Part shown: positions 1 to 9,800 of the stretch, one piece after another
Position numbering within the stretch: the stretch's first letter is position 1
How the letters are laid out: the number at the start of each line of letters is the position of its first letter
Origin: Natrinema limicola JCM 13563
GTDB lineage: Archaea > Halobacteriota > Halobacteria > Halobacteriales > Natrialbaceae
Length of the DNA: 49,855 bases
NCBI RefSeq assembly: GCF_000337475.1
Contig: NZ_AOIT01000047.1
Span: 1-49,855, forward strand
Direction of reading: 5' to 3'
Made by a program: the position numbers and the translations under genes
The notes under the pieces: model-generated
Told to the model about the DNA's origin: nothing
What the model saw: the letters and a program-made list of their open reading frames with translations, nothing else
The model's database searches: none

Positions 1-404
1 TCTCGAGAGTGAGGGTATAATCCTGCCTCCATGCCGGGAAACGGCCGGAGGGGACGTGGCGCGTGGGCCACGTCGTTCGCATTCATATCGAGTGCCGGGT
101 GTATATATAAGGCCGTCGAACGAGACCGATATCAGAATCCAGTTCTTTGGCATGACTTTCTACGAGGATAGCATGTCTGAGGCTAGTGGCCAGACGGACA
201 GCTCATAGCTCGAGCCAGCATCGTAAAGCTGTCACGCGGGCGGAGGTCGGCCGGTCATCCCGCCCTCGAAGGCATGGTCGGGCCGGATGATACCCGCGTG
301 TGTCCTACTCGAGGGCGCACGCCCAAGAAACTGTCGCGTCGAGGGCCGATGAGTGGGGGACGCATCGATGCCGATAAACCACGTGCGTCGTAAGGGACAG
401 ACGA
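1..404. other. Left-edge non-coding region
   Basis: No convincing gene is visible here. Bases 54-60 (ACGTGGC) and 67-73 (GCCACGT) form a 7-bp stem with a 6-base loop, which could end transcription of a gene lying off the left edge. A strong TATA box follows at 102-110. The only open frame suitably placed behind it is an 18-codon ORF (152-208), too short to judge. The rest, to base 404, is GC-rich and unassigned. It could be a long 5' leader of the regulator gene or a small RNA. Confidence 0.4.
101..111 (+). promoter_or_regulatory. Strong archaeal TATA box
   Basis: The sequence GTATATATAAG stands out from its GC-rich surroundings and fits an archaeal TATA box. It predicts a transcript start near base 133. 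No long ORF begins there. The box is nearly symmetric and could also serve a minus-strand gene leaving the window (an ATG reading left lies at base 33). Confidence 0.5.
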
Positions 405-782
405 ATGGTCCGGGACCCGTTCGCTTCGGAGTCGACACCGTCCGCAGCGGAGATCTGCGCTGCGCTGGACGATCCCGACTGCCGTGAGATTATTCAAAAC
501 CTCGAGGAGCCAATGACGGCGTCCGAGCTAACGAAGCGATGTGAGATCCCGCAGTCGACGCTGTACCGAAAGCTAGAGCTGTTGACCGAGGCGACGCTGC
601 TCAAGGAGTCGACGGAGATTCGACAGGATGGTCATCACGCGAGCAAGTATTCGATCGCGTTCGACGAGATTTCGTTCGGATTGGACGAGGACCTGTCGCT
701 GTCAGTTCAGATCGACCGGCCAACACAGACGGCGGACGAGCGGCTTGCGGACCTGTGGTCGGAGGTGCGAAAAGAAACATGA
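405..782 (+). CDS. Winged-helix (HTH) transcriptional regulator
   Basis: This 125-residue protein is typical of small haloarchaeal wHTH regulators. Residues about 18-85 show the pattern of a winged helix: helix, then the turn-and-recognition segment ELTKRCEIPQSTLYRKLELL, then a charged wing (ESTEIRQDGHHASKYSIAF). No cofactor-binding site or membrane segment is visible. Its stop overlaps the start of the next gene in an ATGA, so the two are translationally coupled. Such regulator/small-membrane-protein pairs are common in haloarchaea, and the membrane partner may sense or relay the signal (inference). A TATA-like GATAAA lies around 374, suiting a near-leaderless ATG at 405. The target is unknown. 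Confidence 0.85.
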   Translation: MVRDPFASESTPSAAEICAALDDPDCREIIQNLEEPMTASELTKRCEIPQSTLYRKLELLTEATLLKESTEIRQDGHHASKYSIAFDEISFGLDEDLSLSVQIDRPTQTADERLADLWSEVRKET

Positions 783-1075
783 ATCCGCTTCTTGCCGGAC
801 CGGTAGAGATGACACTCGCGCTCGCGGTCGTCAAGACGCTCGTTCTCGTCGTTGGCAGCGTAATCACGTATTTTTCGTTCAAGGCATACCGACGGACAAG
901 ACAGCGAGCACTCGGCTGGCTCACGCTCGGGTTCGGCCTCGTAACGCTCGGGTTCGTTCTTGCCGGAATGCTATACGAGTTGCTCGAGGTGCACCTCGTG
1001 ACGGGGATCCTCCTCGAGAGCCTGCTCGTGTTGGCCGGCTTTGTGGTGATCGCGTACTCGCTGTACGTCCAGTAA
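779..1075 (+). CDS. Small three-helix membrane protein paired with the wHTH regulator
   Basis: The 98-residue protein has about three transmembrane helices: residues about 8-28 (EMTLALAVVKTLVLVVGSVI), 40-66 and 70-95. I choose the ATG at 779, which overlaps the upstream stop, over a GTG at 755 that would extend far into the regulator. The arrangement matches a family of haloarchaeal membrane proteins always found beside wHTH genes. The function is unknown. A membrane partner or anti-regulator of the wHTH protein is an inference from position only. Confidence 0.75.
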   Translation: MNPLLAGPVEMTLALAVVKTLVLVVGSVITYFSFKAYRRTRQRALGWLTLGFGLVTLGFVLAGMLYELLEVHLVTGILLESLLVLAGFVVIAYSLYVQ

Positions 1076-1092
1076 CGGCGAGCCGAATCCGG

Positions 1093-2544
1093 TTATCGGT
1101 TCAGCGTATGGATCGCGTGTCCGAGTGCGTTTTCGGCTGCTTCCATCACCGACTCCGAGAGGGTCGGATGGGCGTGGACCGTCGCGGCGACGTCCTCGAG
1201 GGTCGCCCCAAGTTCGATCGCGAGACCGAGTTCGGCGATCAGTTCCGAGGCTTCGGGGCCGACGATCGACGCACCCAGCACGTAGCCATCTGTGTCGTCG
1301 GCAACGACTTTGACGAAGCCGTCGGCGTCGCCGGTCGTCAGCGCGCGACCGCTTGCGCGGAACGGAAACTGACCGGTGACGGCCTCGAAACCGGCTTCTT
1401 CGGCCTCGGTTTCGGTCATTCCGACGGTTGCAATTTCGGGGTCGGTAAAGACGACGGCGGGCATCGCCTGGTGGTCGATTGCCGTCGGTTCGCCGGCGAT
1501 CACTTCGGCGGCGACTTGCCCTTCCATACTCCCTTTGTGTGCGAGCATCGGCTCGCCAGCGACATCGCCGACAGCGAAGATGTGATCGGCGCTTGTACGT
1601 GCGCGCGGATCAATTTCGATAAAACCACGATTGTCCGTCTCGACGCCGGCAGCTTCGAGAGCGAGCGTGTCCGAGACTGGCTCGCGGCCGACAGCTACCA
1701 GCACGTGGTCGGTATCGAGCGTGAGTTGGTCGCCGGCAGCCTGTTCGCCACCATCCGTAGAAGCGGGCTCGGCGATCACACGGATTCCGTCCGCTTCGCG
1801 GTCGTGCCACTTCGTGGCAGTGTAGCCGAATTCGAAATCGATACCGAGTTCGTTCGCTCGCTTCTTGACTGGCCGTTTGAGGTCGTCGTCGTACCCGGGA
1901 AGAATCGAATCGAGCATCTCGAGAACGGTCACGTCGGTTCCCAGTTTGGCAAAGACGCTGGCGAGTTCCATCCCGATATAACCGGCCCCGACGACGACCA
2001 GCGAGTCGGGGACAGAGTCAAGTGCGAGGGCCTGTCGCGAGTCGAGGACAGGCGCGTCGTCGAACTCGAAGTTCGGGATTTCGATTGGACGCGAGCCAGT
2101 CGCGACGATCGCGTGTTCGAACTCGAGGGTCTCCGAGCCTTGGCCCTCGCCGCTGTGGGAGACGCGGACGGTTCGATCGTCGACGAAGCGGGCGGTCCCC
2201 TCGAGCAGCGTTACCTGATTAGCTTTACAGAGTTTCTCGACGCCACTCGTAAGTTGGTCGACGACGCCGTCTTTCCACTCGATCATACCGGCGAGGTCGA
2301 TCGCGGGATCGGCGTGGATCCCCATTTCCTCGGCAGTGGCGGCCTCGTGAGCGATATCAGTGGCAGTAATCAACGCTTTCGAAGGGATACAGCCGTAGTT
2401 CAGACAGGTTCCACCGTAGGCGTCTTTCTCGACAAGCGTCACATCGAGATCGAGCTGTCCGGCACGAATCGCGGCCACGTAGCCGGCAGGGCCTGCGCCG
2501 ATAACCAGTACATCTGTGCCAGTAGTAACGTCTCCAACGACCAT
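1093..2544 (-). CDS. lpdA: Dihydrolipoyl dehydrogenase (E3)
   Basis: This FAD enzyme reoxidises the dihydrolipoyl groups of 2-oxoacid dehydrogenase complexes or the glycine cleavage system, passing electrons to NAD+. The 483 residues are of family length. Visible parts are the N-terminal FAD site (VIGAGPAGYVAA), the redox disulfide GGTCLNYGCIPSKAL near residue 45, the NAD-binding GAGYIGMELAS near 180, a second FAD motif (IFAVGDVAG) and the C-terminal catalytic HAHPTLSE. Haloarchaea often place lpdA after the E1/E2 genes. Here its upstream neighbour on the same strand is the last gene of the CIS operon, 119 bases away, and no E1 or E2 gene is in the window. It probably has its own promoter in that gap. 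Confidence 0.96.
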   Translation of the reverse strand: MVVGDVTTGTDVLVIGAGPAGYVAAIRAGQLDLDVTLVEKDAYGGTCLNYGCIPSKALITATDIAHEAATAEEMGIHADPAIDLAGMIEWKDGVVDQLTSGVEKLCKANQVTLLEGTARFVDDRTVRVSHSGEGQGSETLEFEHAIVATGSRPIEIPNFEFDDAPVLDSRQALALDSVPDSLVVVGAGYIGMELASVFAKLGTDVTVLEMLDSILPGYDDDLKRPVKKRANELGIDFEFGYTATKWHDREADGIRVIAEPASTDGGEQAAGDQLTLDTDHVLVAVGREPVSDTLALEAAGVETDNRGFIEIDPRARTSADHIFAVGDVAGEPMLAHKGSMEGQVAAEVIAGEPTAIDHQAMPAVVFTDPEIATVGMTETEAEEAGFEAVTGQFPFRASGRALTTGDADGFVKVVADDTDGYVLGASIVGPEASELIAELGLAIELGATLEDVAATVHAHPTLSESVMEAAENALGHAIHTLNR

Positions 2545-2663
2545 TACACGGTGTAACGGGCCGAAGGATAGTGTATGTGTTCCTCGTCAACAAGCAGAAA
2601 TGAGATCGAATCGACCGACCGTTGTCACACCACGGACCGGAGCGGGCAATATTTCGGACCCGC

Positions 2664-4802
2664 TCAGTCGACAAGGACCGTGTCCTCGCCGAGCGTCGTT
2701 GCGCCGAGTGAGAACTCCCGCGTCGTCAATCGGCTATTGAGCCCAAGAAAGGTCGCACCGTCGAGACGAAGTTCGTCGTCGAGTTCGACGACGGCTGCGC
2801 TGACGTGGGCCGGTTTCTCCGACGTGACGATTGACTCGACCGTGGCCCGCTCGGCAGCAGTTTCGAACGGCCCACAGAACACGACGAACGACCGTGGCCC
2901 TGCAGGGAGCGGATACTGGCGACGCACCGACTCACGGTCAATACAGTCGAGATCGTCACCGACGAGAAAGAACAGCCGGTGATCAGGGAGTGTCTCGGTG
3001 CTCGTCCCATCACCGCCGTCAGTCGTCGCCGTCGATGACGCCGGGTCGTCCACACCCGACGACGAGGTGTGGCGAAGGTAGAGTTCGAGCAGCGACCGAA
3101 GGCCCGCTTTCGTGCCACGGCGTTTGTATAGTTCCGGTGCTCGAGAGAGCAGTTCTCGCCGCGCGGCTTCTGGCCACCCGTCGTCGGGCTCGAGTGCGAG
3201 CCACTGCTCGAGCCACGAGAGGGCATCGCTCGGCACGGCGTGCGGGTCGAAGTAGCGGCCGATCCGTTCGATCTCCGTCTCGATATCAGCGAAAACCGAT
3301 TCGAACACGGAGAGGTACTGGGCCAAGAACGCAGCGGAGCGATCGTTCTCCTGGTACAGTTCCGGGAGATAGCGGAGATACGACTGACGTGGACAGAACG
3401 CCATAACAGCATCGACGCGCGGCGATGACTGGGGACTGCCCTCGAGTTCGAGCGCGACGAACAGGTACCGACCGACGGCGTTGCGTAACAGGATATCGTC
3501 CGGAGCGACCGAATCAGCAGTCGTCCAGTCAGCGTCGGCGTGTGCTGCCAGCGTCTCGGTCGCCGCGTCTTGCCATGCCTGTACGTCCGACCGGGAGTAA
3601 TCCGAGAGCGTCGACGCGAGCCGGGCAGGATCACTGCTGGCGAGGTCCCACACGGACGTGATCTCCAGTTCGCACAGGTCGTCGATGGCGTCGGTCGGAA
3701 CGATCTCGAGGTCGTCGACCCCGCTATCGAAGGGGACTGGATGGTTCGTCGCGACGTAGCGAACTCGAACCTGCGTACTCGCGGTCGCCTGGGCACGTTC
3801 AAGGGCAAGACGGTGCCACTCGGTATCGTCCGTACCGGAGTCGTATCGATGGAGCGCAGTGCCGAGGGAGCGGTCCTGTCGTGGATGGCGTGCATGCTGG
3901 CGTCGTTCACGGAGCAGCCGACCGTGCCCGTTCGGACCGGTAGCTGCGTAGATCAGCCGGTCGTTGGATGAGAGCGATCGTGCGACGATCGTTCGACACG
4001 GGCGCTCGAGCCGGTGACGCTCGTGAAACGATTTCGACTCGAGATCCCGTGCGAACAGTGCTTGATGTCCGTTCTCGAGGCGACCGGCAACGAAGAGCGT
4101 GTCACCGACCAGCGACAGCGCGGTCGGCACGAACGGACCGACAGCCGCGACGAACGCATCGTTCGTGAGCGGGAACCGTTCGTCGTGGTGATCGTCTCCG
4201 CCACCGAAGGATCGAATGACCGGCCCGCTGTCGGTGCGATCGAGTACGTATCCCCGGCCGTCGGCGTCGACGGTGAAATCGGCCGGATCGACGAGAGCCG
4301 TGCTATGCGTGCGACAGGTGATATCGGGCCCGGTATCCAGCCCGACGGTTCGGATCCGGCCGACGCCGTCGAGAAGAGAGAGGGTTTCGTTCGCATGGGC
4401 GATCCGGATCGGATCTGTTACGTCCGTCTCAATCGTCCTGATCGGCCGCTGGAGCCGGGCTGAAAGGACGGTGACGGAGCCGTCGGTACTGTCAGCGACG
4501 AAAATCCGATCGCCGTCGACACAGAGTGCGCAGGGAGTCGCGACGGCCCCGTCGGAACGATCCAAGAGACGGTGAGTGCAGTCCGACATTGGATCGTGTC
4601 GAGAGAGCGATCCTGACGAGCGAAGCGTGTACAGGTTCCCGCTCGAGTCGATCGCCACGTCGACGACGTCCGTTGCGATCATCGACCGGTCGATAGCAGT
4701 CGTCGTCGCGAGTTCGATACCGCCATCACGTACATCGATATTCCGACCGACCCACTCCTGCCAGTCAGCGGTGCTTGTCGTTGTCGCATACGAGAAGTCC
4801 AC
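2664..4802 (-). CDS. CIS tail protein: propeller-like N-terminus plus gpI/TIGR02242-type domain
   Basis: The 712-residue protein has two parts. Residues about 20-300 consist of repeated beta segments of NHL/WD type (for example DSSGNLYTL, DGDRIFVADSTDGSVTVL, DADGRGYVLDRT), suggesting a beta-propeller. Residues about 470-610 match the phage-tail-I-like family of contractile systems: SYLRYLPELYQENDRSA, a helix with FLAQYLSVFESVFADIETEIERI, then DALSWLEQWLAL and YKRRGTKAGLRSLLELYL. In P2-type tails gpI sits at the baseplate edge near the fibres. It is the last gene of the operon, 3 bases after the preceding baseplate gene. The propeller could be structural or receptor-binding. No fibre gene follows. 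Confidence 0.85.
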   Translation of the reverse strand: MDFSYATTTSTADWQEWVGRNIDVRDGGIELATTTAIDRSMIATDVVDVAIDSSGNLYTLRSSGSLSRHDPMSDCTHRLLDRSDGAVATPCALCVDGDRIFVADSTDGSVTVLSARLQRPIRTIETDVTDPIRIAHANETLSLLDGVGRIRTVGLDTGPDITCRTHSTALVDPADFTVDADGRGYVLDRTDSGPVIRSFGGGDDHHDERFPLTNDAFVAAVGPFVPTALSLVGDTLFVAGRLENGHQALFARDLESKSFHERHRLERPCRTIVARSLSSNDRLIYAATGPNGHGRLLRERRQHARHPRQDRSLGTALHRYDSGTDDTEWHRLALERAQATASTQVRVRYVATNHPVPFDSGVDDLEIVPTDAIDDLCELEITSVWDLASSDPARLASTLSDYSRSDVQAWQDAATETLAAHADADWTTADSVAPDDILLRNAVGRYLFVALELEGSPQSSPRVDAVMAFCPRQSYLRYLPELYQENDRSAAFLAQYLSVFESVFADIETEIERIGRYFDPHAVPSDALSWLEQWLALEPDDGWPEAARRELLSRAPELYKRRGTKAGLRSLLELYLRHTSSSGVDDPASSTATTDGGDGTSTETLPDHRLFFLVGDDLDCIDRESVRRQYPLPAGPRSFVVFCGPFETAAERATVESIVTSEKPAHVSAAVVELDDELRLDGATFLGLNSRLTTREFSLGATTLGEDTVLVD

Positions 4803-4805
4803 GCG

Positions 4806-6779
4806 TTATTCACCTCCAGTGGCCGAGTCAGACCGATTCGAAAGGGACGTCGTCACGTTTTCGACGGCGAACAGCGCGGTGTCGTCGATACGGACGGCAC
4901 CATCGTCGATCGTCGCACCGCCATGGGCAGTGATCGCGACCTCGTCGATCCGGTCGATCACGTCCAGTTCCGCAAGCAACTCGACCAGATCGGAGCGGTG
5001 TAACGTGTGGCCAAAGGGCCACCCATCGCCCCCATTGCCCGTCAGCGGATGGACAAACTCCTCGATTGCCGTCCGAACAGCGGCGTCGTGACCGCTGCCG
5101 GCGTATCGAGCCCGAGCACGTCCAGTAACCTCGATTTCGAGGCCGACGTACTGAGGGCCGGTTACACACACGCGATCGCCCAGCAGTTTTCGTTCCGAGA
5201 CGTACTGACGAACGGCACGGACGAATCCCTCGCTCGGTTCCGGCGCGCCGACATCGGGCGGTGCAAAAGGGACGACGACGATAGTGATCTCGTCGTCCTC
5301 GAGGAGTACGTTCGTTCGACCGATCCGGAGTCCGGGCGTCTGCGCGGCAATCGAGCGGTAATCGTCGGCAGTGACTGCCCGGGACGGGATCCGGCGAGCG
5401 CGTCGAACGCGGGCGAGCGCGTCGTCGACCGTCTCCCCGTCAGTGCCGCCAGTCGCCGCCGCCAGTGGTTCGACATCGACATCAGCGCTGTCGACTGGGC
5501 CGTCGATCGAGACCGTCTGATCGGAGACGTGCCAGACGGCGGTCGCCGGGACGTTCCCCGCCACGCCGCCACCGGCGACGTAGTCGGCGACGACGGAGGC
5601 ATCGGCAGGTGGAACACGGCCCCTGATTCCGTCGCCGAACGTGACGGTTCCGTCCTCCCGGTCGAGGACGAAATGTCGATCGTCGGGACCGGACGCATCG
5701 AAGTCCGGAACCTCGTGCCACCGATGACCGTCGACGAATACTGTCGCAGAAAGCACCGGCGACCGCTCGAAGGCGTAGGTCTGGCCATCGAGTGCCGGCA
5801 CATCGTCGAGGCGATCGACAGCCGTCAGTTCCTCGTCGGTCACCGACAGGTGGTGGCTTACCGAGACGACGTTCGGTTCGATGGCGTCGAACTGCGGCGG
5901 GATTTCGTATCCAGCCGTCTCGAGACGACACCGGAGCCACGTCCGTACCGACGAGTGGCTGTCAGTCGGTCGCTCGAAGGTGTCAGTGTCGCTCCCGGTC
6001 GCCGATCGATCGTCGGGCAGCGCTAGCGTGAGCTGGCCGCTCCGATAGAACGCGTTCGTCCCATCGGCCTCGACTGTGAGCCGACGCCACGCGTCGTCGT
6101 CTTCGTGGCGATACTCCCAGACCGGGTCGACAGAGGGGGTAAACGACGGCTCGCTCGATCCGTGTGTTGCCGGCTCGGGCAGGTCCGCGTCGTGATAGCG
6201 AACGGTCAGGGTCATCGTTCGTGTGTGAGCGAACGGGTCGGCATCGAATCCCAGATAGAACAGGTCTCCGGCAGCAGGGTCGTCGCCGAACGCGCGATAG
6301 AACATCCCCTCAGTCCGGTTTGCATGCGTGTTATCGGTTTTCCCAGCGTCAGTTACCGTCAGCACACACTCGAGTGTCGCGGCCGTCAGCGTAACCGGGT
6401 GATCAGTTTCGAACCAGTAGCTGGCATCGGCGTCGTCGGCGTCAGTGGCCGAAAGCCGCATCCCGGCCGGGACGTGCGCCCACGCAGTATCGGCTGGGAG
6501 CTGTAACCGGAGTCGCGTTGACGCCGGCGTCGGCGGCCGTCGGCGCTCGCCCAGCAACGAGAGATATTTTTCGCGGTGATCGTCCGTGACTCTGTCGAGT
6601 TGGTAGATGTACGTTTCCGTCAGCCAGGCCAATACCTCGAGGATCGCGATACCGGGGTCGTGCGGGTTGAGGTCGGTCCACTCCTCGGCGTAGGCCGGAA
6701 TCAGGTTCGTCGCCTCGGTCAGAATCTCCTCGTATGTTCTGTCGTCGAGGTCAGGGACGTCAATGCCCACGGTGCCCAC
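4806..6779 (-). CDS. CIS baseplate wedge protein (gpJ/gp6-like, TIGR02243 type), smaller paralogue
   Basis: This 657-residue protein belongs to the putative baseplate assembly family. The N-terminus carries the hallmark PAYAEEWTDLNPHDPGIAIL and LAWLTETYIYQLDRV. The middle has FGDGIRGRVPPADASVVADY followed by GGGVAGNV. The C-terminus carries FVHPLTGNGGDGWPFG, the usual gpJ/gp6 ending. It would form the wedge ring linking hub and sheath. The gap to the larger paralogue upstream is 66 bases, the widest inside the structural part of the operon. In known CIS two different members of this family occupy the Afp11/Afp12 slots, and this pair fits that. Confidence 0.9.
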   Translation of the reverse strand: MGTVGIDVPDLDDRTYEEILTEATNLIPAYAEEWTDLNPHDPGIAILEVLAWLTETYIYQLDRVTDDHREKYLSLLGERRRPPTPASTRLRLQLPADTAWAHVPAGMRLSATDADDADASYWFETDHPVTLTAATLECVLTVTDAGKTDNTHANRTEGMFYRAFGDDPAAGDLFYLGFDADPFAHTRTMTLTVRYHDADLPEPATHGSSEPSFTPSVDPVWEYRHEDDDAWRRLTVEADGTNAFYRSGQLTLALPDDRSATGSDTDTFERPTDSHSSVRTWLRCRLETAGYEIPPQFDAIEPNVVSVSHHLSVTDEELTAVDRLDDVPALDGQTYAFERSPVLSATVFVDGHRWHEVPDFDASGPDDRHFVLDREDGTVTFGDGIRGRVPPADASVVADYVAGGGVAGNVPATAVWHVSDQTVSIDGPVDSADVDVEPLAAATGGTDGETVDDALARVRRARRIPSRAVTADDYRSIAAQTPGLRIGRTNVLLEDDEITIVVVPFAPPDVGAPEPSEGFVRAVRQYVSERKLLGDRVCVTGPQYVGLEIEVTGRARARYAGSGHDAAVRTAIEEFVHPLTGNGGDGWPFGHTLHRSDLVELLAELDVIDRIDEVAITAHGGATIDDGAVRIDDTALFAVENVTTSLSNRSDSATGGE

Positions 6780-6845
6780 CTCCGGAAACGTAAGGATCGG
6801 GAGAGCAATTCAGTCCCCGTATCCACGCTCGGCGACTCGGTTGGA

Positions 6846-9800
6846 TCATGAATGCTCCCCTCCCGTCATCGAGACGATCACCTCGTGAGTACCGCTACAG
6901 ACGAGCGCGTCCGGTGGAAGCGACGGCGCCGCCTCGCGCCCGGATCGCGACGTGACGTCGCCATCGACCTCGACCGTCACGCCGAGGTCGTTCACAGCAT
7001 CAACATGTTTGGTAGCAGTAACGACATCGATCAGCGCATCTACAGACGGCTTCGCACCGAAGGCCCATCCCTCGCCACCGTTTCCGTCGAGCGGATGCAA
7101 GAACTCGTCGAGTCGCCGTTCGACAGCCGCTTTGAGGAGCGAGATGCTCGTGGTATCTGCCATAGACAGGGAGACTGAGACCGACACTTCAGCGTACGTC
7201 GGACCGCGGACGACGATCCGGGACGCATCGGATTCGACGAGCGACGCGGGTGCGCGTTCACGTACCGTCTCACGAACCCGTTGCTCGAGTTCCATCGAGG
7301 GCATCGGTTTCTCTCGTCGTGTTTGTGGAACGATCAGCAGGACGATATCGCCGTCGTCAGTGGCACCACACGGGTTGCAGGCGACTTTCGCTAGTTCTCG
7401 AAACGCCGCAGTGGCTACCTGTTCGTAGTCCGACGGGGTGACCGCCCGGCCCCGGTGTTTGAGGTGGGTTGTGGTGCGGGACACGAGCGCGTCTCTGGGT
7501 TCGGTGTCGGCTCCACCGTCGGCTGGCTTCGGGTTCGAGACGTCCTCGACCAGCGAGATCGAACTCGTAAGTTCAGTGATCGTGTCGGCCGCAACGTTCC
7601 CGTCTCGGCCACCGCCAGTGGTATACGTTGCAGTAATATTCTTTTGTCCGGACGGTGGGATCCGTCCCCTGTTCCCGTCCCCGAAGCTGACGGTCCCATC
7701 GATCTTGTCGACGACGTAGTGTCGATCCATCGACGCTGAATCGAGCATGTCCGAGACCTGTTGCCACCGAACCCACCACTCCGTCACGTCACCGCTTGCG
7801 TCAGTGACGCGCCGAACGTCTTCGGGACGCTCGGCGAGGAGGTCACGCCGCTCGCTGGTTGACAGCGTCTCGAACTCGTCGACCCACACGTCGATGTCGA
7901 TGACTGGCGCGTGGGCACACGCAAACGACTGGTCGTGTGATCCGTCGCTCGAGCCGAGGACCTCATCTTCGATCGTTCGGGTGTTGAAAGCCCACTGTGT
8001 GTTCGGATACAGCCCCTCGAGGGTTGGTGGAGCCGTCGCCCGATGACACAGCCGATCGGTCTCACCAGTCGATCGTACCGACTGTGCGTCGGCGTCTAAA
8101 GACCGATCGAATTCGTCTTGTGTGACGCGGACCCGGATCCAGTGGCGTTGCCGGCCGAATAACTCGAACGCGGTCGTCGGTTCGGGAAACGTCAGCCTGA
8201 CCATGCCGCGTTCGGTCAAGCCACCAGTCCGGTCTTGCACCGTGAGTTTCGACCAGTCGCGGTCGTCGGGGTCTACACAGTACTCCCAGCGCATGCCGGG
8301 ATCGAACGAACGCGGATACGTGCTGTCCTCGATCGGGACGAAGATGGAGAGCGGTCCATCACGAAGCGTCTCATCGAAACCAAGGTATAGCGTCTGTGTC
8401 TCATCGGGCAGTTGCACAAACGGCGTCAGTGGACCGTCGCGTTCCGGGGACACGCTGCGTATAGACGCGTTGTTCTTCGTTCGGATCGTCTCGAACGATT
8501 GTCGGTCACAGTCGTAGTGGATCGACACACCGCCAAAGCGTGGCGAGTCGGGCGAGTTACCGAGCGATCCGTGTGCGCCAGCATCGGTGATCTCGAAGGA
8601 TGGCTGGCCGTAGTTCCCACGGACCAGCCGAGCGCGGATCCAGACGTTTTCGTGGCCGGATACCGCCGTCGGCTCGATGTCTGTGGGGACCGAAAAGCGA
8701 ACACGACCGGCCGTTCGCAAATCGTTCGTCTCATCTGTGAGGACGGGCAGGCGACTCCAGCCGCTGCCGGTCCAGTATTCCCAGGAGAGTTCCGGCGGCC
8801 CATCGAGTACCCCGACGCCCTGAGTCGGCGATACGTCCCCGTCATGCTCGTTGGCACCGACGGTGACCTCCTCGGTGGCGTCGGGATCGGCCACGGTATC
8901 GATCCCATCCGCATCGGGGTCGGCAGGCGACTCGAACTGCACTTCAACGATGCCGTCTCGTTTGGTAAACGCCTCCTCGGACGCGACGTAGAACGTCGAA
9001 GGCGGGTGTGGCGATCGTCCGAGTGGGCGAACGTCACCGTCGTCCGTCGAAAGCGGTACGTCGTTCGACAGCAAGCGGTCAGGAGCGAGCCCACCCTCAC
9101 GCGTGTCGCGACCGACGCTGGCCGAGATCGATTGGAGACGCACCGAGAACGGCTCGGAACGGGATCCGTCGCCGGCGATTCGGCAGCGAAGCCAGCGACT
9201 CTCGACGCCGTCGATGGTGTGGCGAACCGTCTCCCCAGGGAGCCGAAATCGCAGTTCGACTCGATCGTCGTCCACCCGTGACGACGATCCCGATTGCAGT
9301 CGCTTCTGGAGCGTGTCGAGTCCGGGTTCGTCATCGGTCGACGTGTGGCAACTCCATGGCTCAAGTGGCTGCCACCCGACTGTCCCGTCGTCGGCTTCGC
9401 CGTAGTACTCCCAGACGAGTTCGGTCTCGAGAACAGACCTGTCGACGGTCGTCTCGGCCGTTATCGTGAGTGGAGAGCCGGCCTCGAGCGTGAGAAGATC
9501 GTCGTGAGCCAGATACAGGACGTGTTCCTGTACGTTCTCGCCGGAGAACAGTTCGACGGGGTCATCGCCAGTTCGGAGCTCGCTGTGGTCGACGATCCGA
9601 TCCGCGGACGGATCGACCGCAATCACATCCGTCAGCGACGCGCCGGTCGCCTCGAACCCGCCATCCTGTGGGAGTTCGAAGAGTTGTGTCGGTCCGTCGC
9701 TCGGTTCCGCAGCTGCTTGCGTCCCACCAGGGATCGCGACGTTTCGATCGATGTCGGTCGACACCTCGAACGTCACCGGGAGCCGCGCGGCCTGTGGCGG

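Noticed and set aside
628-2556. 642-codon plus-strand frame across lpdA
   Set aside because: It is the mirror of the lpdA coding strand, Arg-rich and without any domain. lpdA has complete FAD, NAD and disulfide motifs.
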